From Apoderus coryli (lineage: Eukaryota > Arthropoda > Insecta > Coleoptera > Attelabidae): 64,000 nt of DNA. Below are positions 1 through 10,560 of this stretch, one piece after another. The notes below the pieces were generated by a model, which ran no database searches, had not been told where the DNA came from, and was given only the letters and a program-made list of their open reading frames with translations. The stretch covers positions 4,774,001 to 4,838,000 of the forward strand of contig OU452210.1 in NCBI GenBank assembly GCA_911728435.2, read 5' to 3'. The position numbers and the translations under genes are program-made. The first letter of the stretch is position 1; each line of letters starts with the position of its first letter.

Positions 1-411
1 ATATATTTTTTTGATTTTGCTCTTTCCTAAATTCAATTATATGTCAAAAAAAATATTGAAATCGTTCAATTACTTAAAAGGTAGGCATTTGATATTAAAT
101 TTGACCAATATTTTATTTGTAAAATGTTGTTAGCATTAAAAAAGTCGTAATTGATGCCTACCTACCGATTGAAGTCGACACGTGTCTGATTGTGCTGTCT
201 TTTTTTCATCGTAGTATACCTGGTAAATACACAGCAAAATATTACTAGATTCTCGTAGATTATTATTAAAACCCACATTTTAATAGCATTATTCTTTCAG
301 TATTATTTTCAAAATCAGCATTTTCTATATCATAGCACTTTGATGGTCATCATGTTTTCTCAAAAATACTAGTTAAAATATCGCAAATCTTCTGCTATTT
401 AAAACACTCAC

Positions 412-487
412 CTTCGCCAGATTTGTTGTTGTCGAGGGCTGCTGCATTCTCATATTGAGGTCCGAAATTTGCAGAAGATTTCTGTAA
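412..487 (-). CDS. Exon-like segment (76 bp, phase 0-1)
   Basis: Strong acceptor CTTTCTTACAG and strong donor GTGAGT. Phase 0 reads LQKSSANFGPQYENAAALDN followed by NKSGE, with a hydrophilic composition unlike the surrounding AT-rich sequence. The phase 2 frame is open as well. Confidence 0.35.
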
Positions 488-565
488 CTGTAAGAAAGGT
501 TTTATTTTGATTTTTCTTATAAACACATGTTGTGTATAAAAACAGCATATTATAATTTAAAATAC

Positions 566-615
566 CTTTCGAAATAGACAGGTACCCTCAGATTTGAAAA
601 TATTGATATTCTTCA
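566..615 (-). CDS. Micro-exon-like segment (50 bp, phase 1-0)
   Basis: Reads KNINIFKSEGTCLFRK. Donor GTATTT; the acceptor GAGCAG is weak. Its phase 0 end fits the phase 0 start of the next segment at 412-487. Confidence 0.25.
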
Positions 616-1576
616 CTGCTCAAAAGCATCAGCGATAAAAATCTGTAAAACAAACAAAATATTAGGATTTATCATGGATGTTTTTTCGTACAGACGTACG
701 TTTCCCTTCAGTTTTGAATTTATAATCTTACGTACTTAGTACGTTATCAGAAGCACTTTGATAGTCATCATGTTGTGCAGTGTGTCAAATAAGCATCTCT
801 CGGTACGTAAATTTCATGATTTTATACTGTTTTCCCCATAGCTTCAAACAGAAACGAAGAGCCTGCATTAGTATTTATTTTATGACACACTTTTTATTTT
901 TTATATTTATTTTCATCCGTTTTCACAGAATATTTACTTGTTAAATATTACCTCACTTTGGGTAAGCCATAATCCCGTTGTTGTTCAATGTCCCCAAGAT
1001 TGTTTTGAGAAAAAACAGAACACAAGAAATGTGTTTTATAAAACATTATCAAAATCTAACGACCAAATTAAAATAAAATCAAATATTCATTTAGTGGGTT
1101 ATCATTACTTCAATAACACTTCTTCTAGTTTTTAACACCCTGTATATTTTAATGGCAAGGCATACTTGGCAATATTTGTTTTTACCCTCGTTTTTACTTA
1201 TGTTTTCAATAATTTCCGAAACATAAACGAATAAAAATAAAACCCAAATATTTAAAAATAAGTGTCAATACGAAATGACTACTCAAAATAGGACTTTATT
1301 TTGATTGGATGCACATTTGTGAGCTGTAATTTAATAATAATTTATTAATTATTGTGAAAACGACACCATGGAAGGTAATAAACACTAGTTTAACTATGAT
1401 TCACGCTCAAAATTTTGTGCTCTATTAAACAAGATATATAATTGGCGCCTAACGGACAATCAAGATAAGTACCTCCATATTTAAATGTCTTTAAATAATA
1501 ATTGCAGAATCGACCGAGGGGTACCTATTTGGACACCCTGTATATTCAGATGCAAATGTATAATTTAATAAATTAC

Positions 1577-1618
1577 CTTTATTGGAACTAACGACATTTG
1601 CTCTTCTCATCGAAATAC
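1577..1618 (-). CDS. Micro-exon-like segment (42 bp, phase 1-1)
   Basis: Acceptor ATCTTTGATTTCAG, donor GTAATT. Only the phase 1 frame is open, reading ISMRRANVVSSNK. Confidence 0.33.
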
Positions 1619-2197
1619 CTGAAATCAAAGATAACAAATGATTTGCCAATTTAATTAAATCACATTTCATTATAATGAGATTTAGGTTTATCAGCATTTG
1701 ACTCAATAGATAATCACAATTAAAATCTCAGCATATATTGGTTCATCATGTTAGTTAAGAAATAGTAATTTTGTTTAATTATATAATATATTATTTACCA
1801 TTTAGTTTACGACATAAAAAAGTACTACATTTTGTTGAAAGGTCGTGATTATTCAAAAACTATGATAAAATCAAAAAAGTTTTGCTCTTTTAAAATTGTT
1901 ATTCAGAATGCAATTAGGATGTCATAAATAAATGTGTCAATTATTTTATCCGCTAAGCTTTACTCGAGATAAGCGGAAGCTTATAGATTGAAGTTAATAT
2001 TGGGTGCACTGAATTTTAACAAATCCCTGATATAGATCTGCATTTGTTCGAGCAACCCATGTATTTTTTCTTACATTTTATAAAATAGATAACTCTACTT
2101 GTAGGGCAGAATATTTTAAGTTTTGTAAAAATTTTGTTCTGAAAAAAGGCTTTGTTTTGATATTATGGGTAATGGTAATAAATTAAAATACTCTTAC

Positions 2198-2248
2198 CTA
2201 CAAATTTGAAGGTTAATCCTTCATATTTATTTCTACAGATTTTCTTCA
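2198..2248 (-). CDS. Micro-exon-like segment (51 bp, phase 1-1)
   Basis: Donor GTAAGA is good; acceptor CTTTTGACCAG is weak and a stronger one lies 26 bases upstream but runs into TGA. Phase 1 reads KKICRNKYEGLTFKFV, related to 566-615. Confidence 0.25.
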
Positions 2249-3585
2249 CTGGTCAAAAGCATCATCGATAGAATTCTGAAAAACGATCAAAATATGACGG
2301 AGTGTTTTTATCAGACACCATTTTTCATTCAGATATCAGCTTTTTTTCGTCTCAGCTTTCTATTCTTAATCATACATAGTACGTAATCATAAGCACTTTG
2401 ATAGTCATCATATTATAGGTCTATGTGAACAATAATCGCGACTATCGATCGATAGGCGGATTATGCGATTATTCGTATATGCGGGGATGAACATATATTG
2501 AGAATTCATTCTAGAACGCTTTCAGGAAATCTTAAATAGTTCATAAAAAATATTTGGCGAAAAACAATAAAACATAACCAGCGAACGGTATTTATCAAAA
2601 CTCTTTGAAATATGGCTCATATTATCTAAAAAAAAATACTTTACTTAGCATGAAATACAGCTGTTGTAGTTTATATGATTACGCAATAATTAAATCACCT
2701 GTTTTCTTGCAGCTTGGCATTAAGTTAGGTTAAATTTTTGATTTGTTAGATCAACTCATTTATTATTCATTACATAGTTTATAGACAGGTAACTCTGTTT
2801 GCACTACGGAATATATTCCAACCTGTACACACTTTTCCTAACAAATAACAGATTCTCATGGAAACCTTTTATTTTAAGAGATTGCAAAAATGTACCTAGG
2901 TGTCTGAGGCTAATATTTAATTGAGAAATCTATTTTTGAACACTGAAAGAACCAGTGCGTTTAAACTATTCGGCAAATGACTATTATAGCATGCGTAGGA
3001 CCATGATAATTTACAGCATTTCTGCTTCGACCCAAACTCATATATATTCATGTCTGTTTCTAGTATTGTGACTGTGAACTACAGAATGCGTATGTACAGA
3101 TTGTAATTGTTACAACCGACTTTTCTTTGCTCTTTTAATATGGGTTCTATACGAATTACGATATGAGGGAACCATGTCCCTTATACCCTCGATTTGTGTA
3201 AACTACCCTCGGAATATTGTTTGCAATATTGCATTTTATGCATTAGAATATTTTGCTTGCACATATCTACGTTTCCATGGATAACAAAATAACAATTTCT
3301 TAATTGTCAGGATATTTTATTAGCCCTAAATAGGTTTATTTTGAAATAACAAACAATAAATAACGATCATGATAGAAAACTAATGAATACTGATCTAAAT
3401 ATACTCAGATAAATAGTAAAAGTAAAACGAAAGTATAAAAAAACATTATATGTTGTAAATGTTCAAATTGTCTCCGACTCCGGGTCAATGTTTTTCTATC
3501 TCTTAAAATAAAGGGGTTTCCATAAAAAATAACCCTTGTACATGTTATGGATATTATAATCGGACATAACTCGATACTTAATTAC

Positions 3586-3639
3586 AAATTTGAAGTCTGT
3601 TTCCCTCCAAGATCTTTTTAATGGACTGCTGAAGAGCAT
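3586..3639 (-). CDS. Micro-exon-like segment (54 bp, phase 1-1)
   Basis: Acceptor with a good pyrimidine tract (TTTTCTTTTCATATCGCAG), donor GTAATT. Phase 1 reads ALQQSIKKILEGNRLQI. It aligns with 2198-2248 and 566-615 but uses an acceptor 15 bases earlier. Confidence 0.25.
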
Positions 3640-3763
3640 CTGCGATATGAAAAGAAAAAATCCAGAAATTAACTTTTTCGCCACAGTTGTAAGTTGATAT
3701 ATAATTAAATAGCTTTTTTTAGCGTCGCTTCAGATATAATATTACAATGTTTTAATTAATTAC

Positions 3764-3799
3764 CTTGGAACCAGCTATAATGAAGGCTCATCGAAATTC
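3764..3799 (-). CDS. Micro-exon-like segment (36 bp, phase 1-1)
   Basis: Acceptor CTTCCATTTTAG, donor GTAATT. Only the phase 1 frame is open: ISMSLHYSWFQ. It is a diverged duplicate of 1577-1618, sharing the ISM start, the border bases and flanking intron. Confidence 0.33.
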
Positions 3800-3983
3800 C
3801 TAAAATGGAAGATAACATGTTATTTGCCAGTTTATTTGAATTATATTTCAGTATACTTAGTTAAAATTAGTTTTTTCAGCATTTGACTCACAAATAATCA
3901 TAACTTAAATCTCATTGCATATCTCGGTTCATCATATTTGATAAGAAATCGTATCATATCAACACATTTATATTTTACCGTAC

Positions 3984-4064
3984 CTAGAATCTTCGAGATG
4001 TTCTTTTCGTCCCAAGTTTTCTTGCCATAACATTTGTGTAGCTCCAAGCCCATTCCTGTTAGAC
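3984..4064 (-). CDS. Exon-like segment (81 bp, phase 1-1)
   Basis: Acceptor ATATATTTTAG, donor GTACGG (weak). Phase 1 reading gives LTGMGLELHKCYGKKTWDE followed by KNISKIL, the longest and least AT-biased of the series. The phase 2 frame is also open, so the frame choice depends on the neighbouring exons. Confidence 0.35.
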
Positions 4065-5913
4065 CTAAAATATATTACCTACTGATAGAATGTTTTTTTA
4101 CTTTGGTAGTACATTTAAAATTACCGATGCTTTAATAGTTTTTAAATAACCATTTTCAAAAGAAAAAAATCATTTGGCTATTTCTAAGTAGATGGATTTA
4201 AATATGTTTTAATTTCTTCCAAAAAATTATGCAAAAGAAAACACATAAGTAATATTAAGTTAAATTAATGGGTATCTTATAAATAAATGTTTCAATTATT
4301 TCTACCGTTCTGCGAACCTCAAGGTGAACGGGAGCTTATAGATTGACGATAATTTTGGGTGCGCTGAATTTTAACAAATCTATGATAAAAGATCTGCATT
4401 TGTTCAACCAACCCATGCCTAATACTATTTGTGAACAGGGTGTAATTTTGAAGTGTAGCTTACAAACTATACTCACTTAAAATATTCCTGGTTCACTGCT
4501 TCTGGTTGTGAAAAGCATCGTAAATATTAGCTAAAATTAGTAAAAATTGTTAATTATTGTTACTCCCCCTTAAAATATGTATGCAACAAGAGTTATAAAT
4601 ACTTTTAAAATAATTAAAAAAACTTCAATCAAAGAAAGGCCAAATCGTTAATTAATTAATGATGTTTAAATTATAAATTCAATTTACAAGTTGTAACATG
4701 TTTTATGATTTTGCGGATTCTAGGTCACTCCTTGTAATTCGGGCTATAGTCTCCCACTGACTGAATGCTATATCAACCCCTAAAAATATTTATGAGTGCC
4801 ACAGATAATCATCATTAAAATGAATACCATATACCATTGTTTTGTTTTAACCGATTGATTCTGAGTAAAGTGTAAATTAAAGCCTAAATTCTTAATAAAC
4901 TAGGAATAGTAAGTTAAACTTAAGCGTCATTAAAAACTGGAATATATTGCAGCTTCTGGCTCTGATTTTTTGACTAACTGATTTTTAGACGTACCTACAT
5001 AAATAATAAGTTCAACTCACGTTAAAAAATCTCATTATAGAGTATTTATTTTCTGGTTCACTCCATCTGGCTGTCACTGTAGTGCTGAGTATTTCCGTGA
5101 TTAGTGTAACGCTAACTTAAGCTCTGAAAATGAAAATCATTTTGAAAATTGGTTGATTGTATTTCTATGATACCCAATTTGTATTTCTCATCACACCATC
5201 CGCAAAAATATTCAACATGATTTATTCTGACTTCCAACTTTAACCATCATTAAAACAAATACTGTATCATTGATTTTTTGACCAATCGATTTTTAGATAT
5301 AAATAATTAGTTCAACTTACACGTTAAAAAATCTCGTTAGGGTATTTATTTTCTGGTCCACTCCCTCTGGCTGTCACTGTAGTGCTGAGTACTTCCGTGA
5401 TTTGTGTAACTATAATATAAACTCTGAAAATTAAAATCAATCTGAAAATTGGTTGATTGTATTTCGATGATACCAAATTTGTATTTCTCATCAGAACACA
5501 CCGTCCGCAAAAATATTCAACATGATTTATTTCTGACTTCCAACTTTAATCATCATTAAAAGAAATACTGCATCAATGATTTTTTGACCAATCGATTTTT
5601 AGATATAAATAATTAGTTCAACTTACACGTTAAAAAATCTCGTTAGGGTATTTATTTTCTGGTCCACTCCCTTTGGCTGTCACTGTAGTGCTGAGTGCTT
5701 CCGTGATTAGTGTAACGATAACATAAACTCTGCAAATTAAAATCATTCTCAAAATTGGTTGATTGTGTTTCTATGATAACTACCCAATTTTTATTTCTCA
5801 CCAGAACACACCGTCGGCAAAAATATTCAACATGATTTATTTCTGACTTCCAAATTTAATCATCATTAAAAGACTAAACTGACAGTCGTTTTACCACTTC
5901 ACCAAAACACTTC

Positions 5914-5973
5914 TTTTTAAATCTCGACGCGCGTTTCGCTAACAATGTTAGCATCCTCAGGAGAGAATTAAAA
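5914..5973 (-). ncRNA. Hammerhead ribozyme motif, left (inverted) arm
   Basis: Exact inverted copy of the right-arm motif, with the same core, stems and GTC site, read on the minus strand. Confidence 0.72.
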
Positions 5974-6424
5974 TCTTCCAAAATTTACACGCGGTTTAAA
6001 TAAGATTTTTAGTGACATTGGCTTTAAAACTGTTTTTCAATCTAGTACACGTCTAGGCAATCTGTTGGGCAATCCAAAAGATAAAGTAGAGATGACGGAA
6101 AAATCTGGCATTTATGAAATCAGTTGTAAGGATTGTGACAAAGTTTATATAGGACAAACCAAAAGAAAACTTAATGTTAGATTTAAGGAGCATATTGCTC
6201 ATTTAAGATATGGTAGGTTAGATAAGTCTAGTGTAGCAGAACATATGTTTGAAAATAATCATAGAGTAGATTCTAGTAACTTAAGATTGTTGAAATCTGT
6301 TAGCAATTGGAAATATTTGGACGCTTATGAAAGTTTGGAAATTATTAAGAATAATTCAAAAGCACTAAACAAAGATAAGGGTCCAATCCCTAATAGTATT
6401 TTGTATTCTTTAGTATGTAAGTAA
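5972..6424 (+). CDS. GIY-YIG endonuclease domain of a Penelope-like element (5'-truncated)
   Basis: The frame is open from 5972, just inside the left arm, to the stop at 6422. It reads a linker (FKTVFQSSTRLGNLLGNPKD), a Cys pair (SCKDC), then GIY and YIG (SGIYEISC, KVYIGQTKR), the catalytic Arg (LNVRFKEH), and a Glu in YESLEIIKN, with Asn near ALNKDKGPIPNS. All catalytic positions of the GIY-YIG nuclease are present. In intact Penelope elements this domain follows the reverse transcriptase and nicks target DNA. Here the RT is missing and no natural start codon is obvious, so the fragment is probably not autonomous. Confidence 0.85.
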   Translation, partial: NLPKFTRGLNKIFSDIGFKTVFQSSTRLGNLLGNPKDKVEMTEKSGIYEISCKDCDKVYIGQTKRKLNVRFKEHIAHLRYGRLDKSSVAEHMFENNHRVDSSNLRLLKSVSNWKYLDAYESLEIIKNNSKALNKDKGPIPNSILYSLVCK

Positions 6425-6456
6425 TTAATATATGTTGACGTATGTACCGCCCTCTC

Positions 6457-6513
6457 ATTGGTTGCGCGGCGACCAATCAGAGCGCGTATCTGTGGTATTT
6501 GAATAGTATATAA
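6457..6513 (+). promoter_or_regulatory. Putative element promoter: inverted CCAAT boxes and TATA box
   Basis: ATTGG at 6457-6461 and CCAAT at 6473-6477 form an inverted pair in a locally GC-rich stretch, followed by TATATAA at 6507-6513. A start site 25-30 bases downstream would fall at about 6537-6543, directly before the hammerhead. Confidence 0.55.
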
Positions 6514-6540
6514 GCTGTAATATATTTAGTAGTAGTTTAG

Positions 6541-6600
6541 TTTTAATTCTCTCCTGAGGATGCTAACATTGTTAGCGAAACGCGCGTCGAGATTTAAAAA
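6541..6600 (+). ncRNA. Hammerhead ribozyme motif, right arm
   Basis: Core CTGAGGA (6554-6560), one extra T, stem II GCTAAC/GTTAGC with ATT loop, GAAA (6577-6580), very short stem III (ACG/CGT with CG between) and a GTC cleavage site at 6588. Stem I forms TCTC/GAGA plus TTTTAA/TTAAAA separated by a small internal loop. Short self-complementary stem III is typical of hammerheads in Penelope-like terminal repeats. The extra T after the core is the one departure from consensus. Confidence 0.75.
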
Positions 6601-9600
6601 GAAGTGTTTTGGTGAAGTGGTAAAACGACTGTCAGTTTAGTGTTCTACGCCAAAGGTTCTACTCATCGATTATATCATTAAAAGAAATACTGTATCATTG
6701 ATTTTTTGACCAATCAATTTTTAGAGATAAATAATTAGTTCAACTTACACGTTAAAAAATCTCGTTAGGGTATTTATTTTCTGGTTCACTCCCTCTGGGT
6801 GTCACTATAGTGCTGAGTACTTCCGTGATTAGTGTAACGATAACATAAACTCTGCAAATTAAAATCATTCTGAAAATTGGTTGATTGTATTTCTATGATA
6901 AGTACCCAATTTTTATTTCTCACCAGAACACACCGTCGGCAAAAATATTCAACATGATTTATTTCTGACTTCCAAATTTAATCATCATTAAAAGAAATAC
7001 TGTATCATTGATTTTTTGACCAATCGATTTTTAGAGATAAATAATTAGTTCAACTTACACGTTAAAAAATCTCGTTAGGGTATTTATTTTCTGGTTCACT
7101 CCCTCTGGATGTCACTGTAGTGCTGAGTTCTTCCGTGATTAGTGTAACGATAACTTAAGCTCTGAAAATTAAAATCATTCTGAAAATTGGTTGATTGTAT
7201 TTCTATGATAACTACCCAATTTTTATTTCTCATCAGAACACACCGTCCGCAAAAATATTCAACATGATTTATTTCTGACTTCCAACTTTAATCATCATTA
7301 AAAGAAATACTGCATCAATGATTTTTTGACCAATCGATTTTTAGAGATAAATAATTAGTTCAACTTACACGTTAAAAAATCTCGTTAGGGTAATTATTTT
7401 CTGCTCCACTCCCTCTGGCTGTCACTGTAGTGCTGAGTACTTCCGTGATTTGTGTGACTATAATATAAACTCTGAAAATTAAAATCAATCTGAAAATTGG
7501 TTGATTGTATTTCTATGATACCCAATTTGTATTTCGCGTCAGAACACACCGTCCGCAAAAATAATCAACATGATTTATTTCTGACTTCCAACTTTAATCA
7601 TCATTAAAAGAAATACTGTATCATTGATTTTTTGACCAATCGATTTTTAGAAATAAATAATTAGTTCAACTTACACGTTAAAAAATCTCGTTAGGGTATT
7701 TATTTTCTGGTTCACTCCCTCTGGCGGACACTGTAGTGCTGAGTGCTTCCGTGATTAGTGTAACGATAACATAAACTCTGCAAATTAAAATCATTCTGAA
7801 AATTGGTTGATTGTAGTTCTATGATAAGTATCCAATTTTTATTTCTCACCAGAACACACCGTCGGCAAAAATATTCAACATGATTTATTTCTGACTTCCA
7901 AATTTAATCATCATTAAAAGAAATACTGTATCATTGATTTTTTGACCAATCGATTTTTAGAGATAAATAATTAGTTCAACTTACACGTTAAAAAATCTCG
8001 TTAGGGTATTTATTTTCTGGTTCACTCCCTCTGGCTGTCACTGTAGTGCTGAAGTACCCAATTTTTATTTCTCACCAGAACACACCGTCGGCAAAAATAT
8101 TCAACATGATTTATTTCTGACTTCCAAATTTAATCATCATTAAAAGAAATACTGTATCATTGATTTTTTGACCAATCGATTTTTAGAGATAAATAATTAG
8201 TTCAACTTACACGTTAAAAAATCTCGTTAGGGTATTTATTTTCTGGTTCACTCCCTCTGGCTGTCACTGTAGTGCTGAAGTACCCAATTTTTATTTCTCA
8301 CCAGAACACACCGTCGGCAAAAATATTCAACATGATTTATTTCTGACTTCCAAATTTAATCATCATTAAAAGAAATACTGTATCATTGATTTTTTGACCA
8401 ATCGATTTTTAGAGATAAATAATTAGTTCAACTTACACGTTAAAAAATCTCGTTAGGGTATTTATTTTCTGGTTCACTCCCTCTGGATGTCACTGTAGTG
8501 CTGAGTTCTTCCGTGATTAGTGTAACGATAACTTAAGCTCTGAAAATTAAAATCATTCTGAAAATTGGTTGATTATTGCTATGATACCCAATTTGTATCT
8601 CATCAAAACACACCGTCCGCAAAAATAATCAACATGATTTATTTCTGAATTCCAACTTTAATCATCATTAAAAGAAATACCCTATCATTGATTTTTTGAC
8701 CAATCGATTTTTAGAGATAAATAATTAGTTCAACTTACACGTTAAAAAATCTCGTTAGGGTATTTATTTTCTGGTCCACTCCCTCTGGCTGTCACTGTAG
8801 TGCTGAGTACTTCCGTGATTAGTGTAACGATCACATAAACTCTAAAATTAAAATCATTCTGAAAATTGGTTGATTGTATTTCGATGATACCAAATTTGTA
8901 TTTCTCATCAGAACACACCGTCCGCAAAAATATTCAACATGATTTATTTCTGACTTCCAACTTTAATCATCATTAAAAGAAATACTGCATCAATGATTTT
9001 TTGACCAATCGATTTTTAGAGATAAATAATTAGTTCAACTTACACGTTAAAAAATCTCGTTAGGGTATTTATTTTCTGGTCCACTCCCTCTGGCTGTCAC
9101 TGTAGTGCTGAGTACTTCCGTCATTAGTGTAACGATCACATAAACTCTAAAATTAAAATCATTCTGAAAATTGGTTGATTGTATTTCGATGATACCAAAT
9201 TTGTATTTCTCATCAGAACACACCGTCCGCAAAAATATTCAACATGATTTATTTCTGACTTCCAACTTTAATCATCATTAAAAGAAATACTGTATCATTG
9301 ATTTTTTGACCAATCGATTTTTAGAGATAAATAATTAGTTCAACTTACACGTTAAAAAATCTCGTTAGGGTATTTATTTTTTGGTTCACTCCCTCTGGCT
9401 ATCACTGTAGTGCTGAGTACTTCCGTGATTAGTGAAACGATCACATAAACTCTAAAATTAAAATGATTCTGAAAATTGGTTGATTGTATTTCGATGATAC
9501 CAAATTTGTATTTCTCATCAGAACACACCGTCCGCAAAAATATTCAACATGATTTATTTCTGACTTCCAACTTTAATCATCATTAAAAGAAATACTGTAT

Positions 9601-10560
9601 CATTGATTTTTTGACCAATCGATTTTTAGAGATAAATAATTAATTGAACTTACACGTTAAAAAATCTCGTTAGGGTATTTATTTTCTGGTCCACTCCCTC
9701 TGGCTGTCACTGTAGTGCTGAGTACTTCCGTCATTAGTGTAACGATCACATAAACTCTAAAATTAAAATGATTCTAAAAATTGGTTGATTGTATTGCTAT
9801 GATACCCAATTTGTATTTCTCATCAGAACACACCGTCCGCAAAAATATTCAACATGATTTATTTCTGACTTCCAACTTTAATCATCATTAAAAGAAATAC
9901 TGTATCATTGATTTTTTGACCAATCGATTTTTAGAGATAAATAATTAGTTCAACTTACACGTTAAAAAATCTCGTTAGGGTATTTATTTTTTGGTTCACT
10001 CCCTCTGGCTATCACTGTAGTGCTGAGTACTTCCGTGATTTGTGTAACGATTACATAACCTCTGAAAATTAAAATCATTCTGAAAATTGGTTGATTGTAG
10101 TTCTATGATACCCAATTTCTATTTCTCATCAGAACACACCGTCCGCAAAAATATTCAACATGATTTATTTCTGACTTCCAACTCTAATCATCATTAAAAG
10201 AAATATTGTAACATTGATTTTTGACTAATCGATTTTTAGACATACCTACATAACTTATAAGTTCAAGCCACACGTTAAAAAATCTCGTTTATTTTCTGGT
10301 TCAGTTCCTCTGGCTGTCACTGTAGTGATGAGTATTTCCGTGATTAGTGTAACGATAGCTTAAGCTCTGAAAATGAAAATCATTCTGAAAATTGCCTGAT
10401 TGTATTTCTATGATACCCAATTTTTATTCCTCATCAGAACACACCGTCCGCAAAAATATCCAACGTAATTTCTGCCTTGCAAGTTTAATCATAATTAAAA
10501 GAAATATGTCATTGATTTGATTTTACCGATTAATTCTTAGTCATGCACAAATAAAAGCTT

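Larger units (their letters stand above)
412..4064 (-). other. Candidate micro-exon gene, unrecognised family
   Basis: Seven exon-like segments on the minus strand, read right to left: 3984-4064, 3764-3799, 3586-3639, 2198-2248, 1577-1618, 566-615 and 412-487. The first five are multiples of three (81, 36, 54, 51, 42 bp), open in phase 1 and end in phase 1; the sixth goes phase 1 to 0 (50 bp) and the seventh phase 0 to 1 (76 bp), so the whole chain stays in frame. No start, stop or known domain is visible. Segments 1577-1618 and 3764-3799 are paralogous, as are their introns, so exon duplication is evident. Acceptors of 566-615 and 2198-2248 are weak, with stronger upstream acceptors that would be closed by a stop. 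Micro-exons all in phase 1 are known from secreted insect effector families such as aphid bicycle genes, but I see no definite motif of these and give no assignment. Confidence 0.3.
1..4949. repeat. Diverged segmental duplications
   Basis: About 1560-2060 and 3745-4420 are diverged copies in the same orientation, as are 590-790 and 2215-2420 (shared phrase AGCACTTTGATAGTCATCA). Motifs such as TTCACTG followed by AAAGCATC recur at 613, 2245, 3620 and 4490 and are recognisable in the 305-bp array to the right. Apart from the exon-like segments, no gene is seen in this stretch. Confidence 0.65.
5873..6673 (+). mobile_element. Compact Penelope-like element with hammerhead arms
   Basis: An 801-bp insertion inside a 305-bp unit, flanked by an 11-bp duplication ATCATTAAAAG (5862-5872 and 6674-6684). 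Arms of about 100 bp (5873-5974 and 6539-6641) are near-perfect inverted repeats. Between them lies a GIY-YIG ORF in sense orientation, then inverted CCAAT boxes and a TATA box. This matches the pseudo-LTR layout of 5'-truncated Penelope-like retroelements: inverted partial terminal repeat, C-terminal endonuclease, full terminal repeat. The reverse transcriptase is absent. Near-identity of the arms suggests a recent insertion. Confidence 0.85.
4950..10560. repeat. Tandem array of ~305-bp units, about 16 copies
   Basis: The phrase GTCACTGTAGTGCTGAG recurs at about 5073, 5373, 5679, 6801, 7111, 7421, 7725, 8037, 8265, 8489, 8791, 9096, 9401, 9706, 10011 and 10316. Spacing settles at exactly 305 bp to the right; two consecutive units near 8040-8490 are about 226 bp long because of the same internal deletion, so they were duplicated together. 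Edge units are more diverged than central ones, as expected for unequal exchange. It is interrupted by an 801-bp insertion at 5873-6673. Minus-strand open frames of 61 codons in three units are products of repetition, not separate genes. Confidence 0.95.

Noticed and set aside
4440..4525. Another possible micro-exon (25 or 54 bp) in the minus-strand series
   Set aside because: Signals are present (CAG acceptor, GTGAGT donor) but the possible readings either end in a stop or give a phase that does not fit the next segment.
8742..9537. Three near-identical 61-codon minus-strand ORFs, 305 bp apart
   Set aside because: They are the same frame of consecutive satellite units; start and stop are by-products of the repeat, and other units break the frame.
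4950..10560. Regularly spaced repeats suggestive of a CRISPR array
   Set aside because: Whole 305-bp units are repeated without unique spacers, and the setting is an animal genome.
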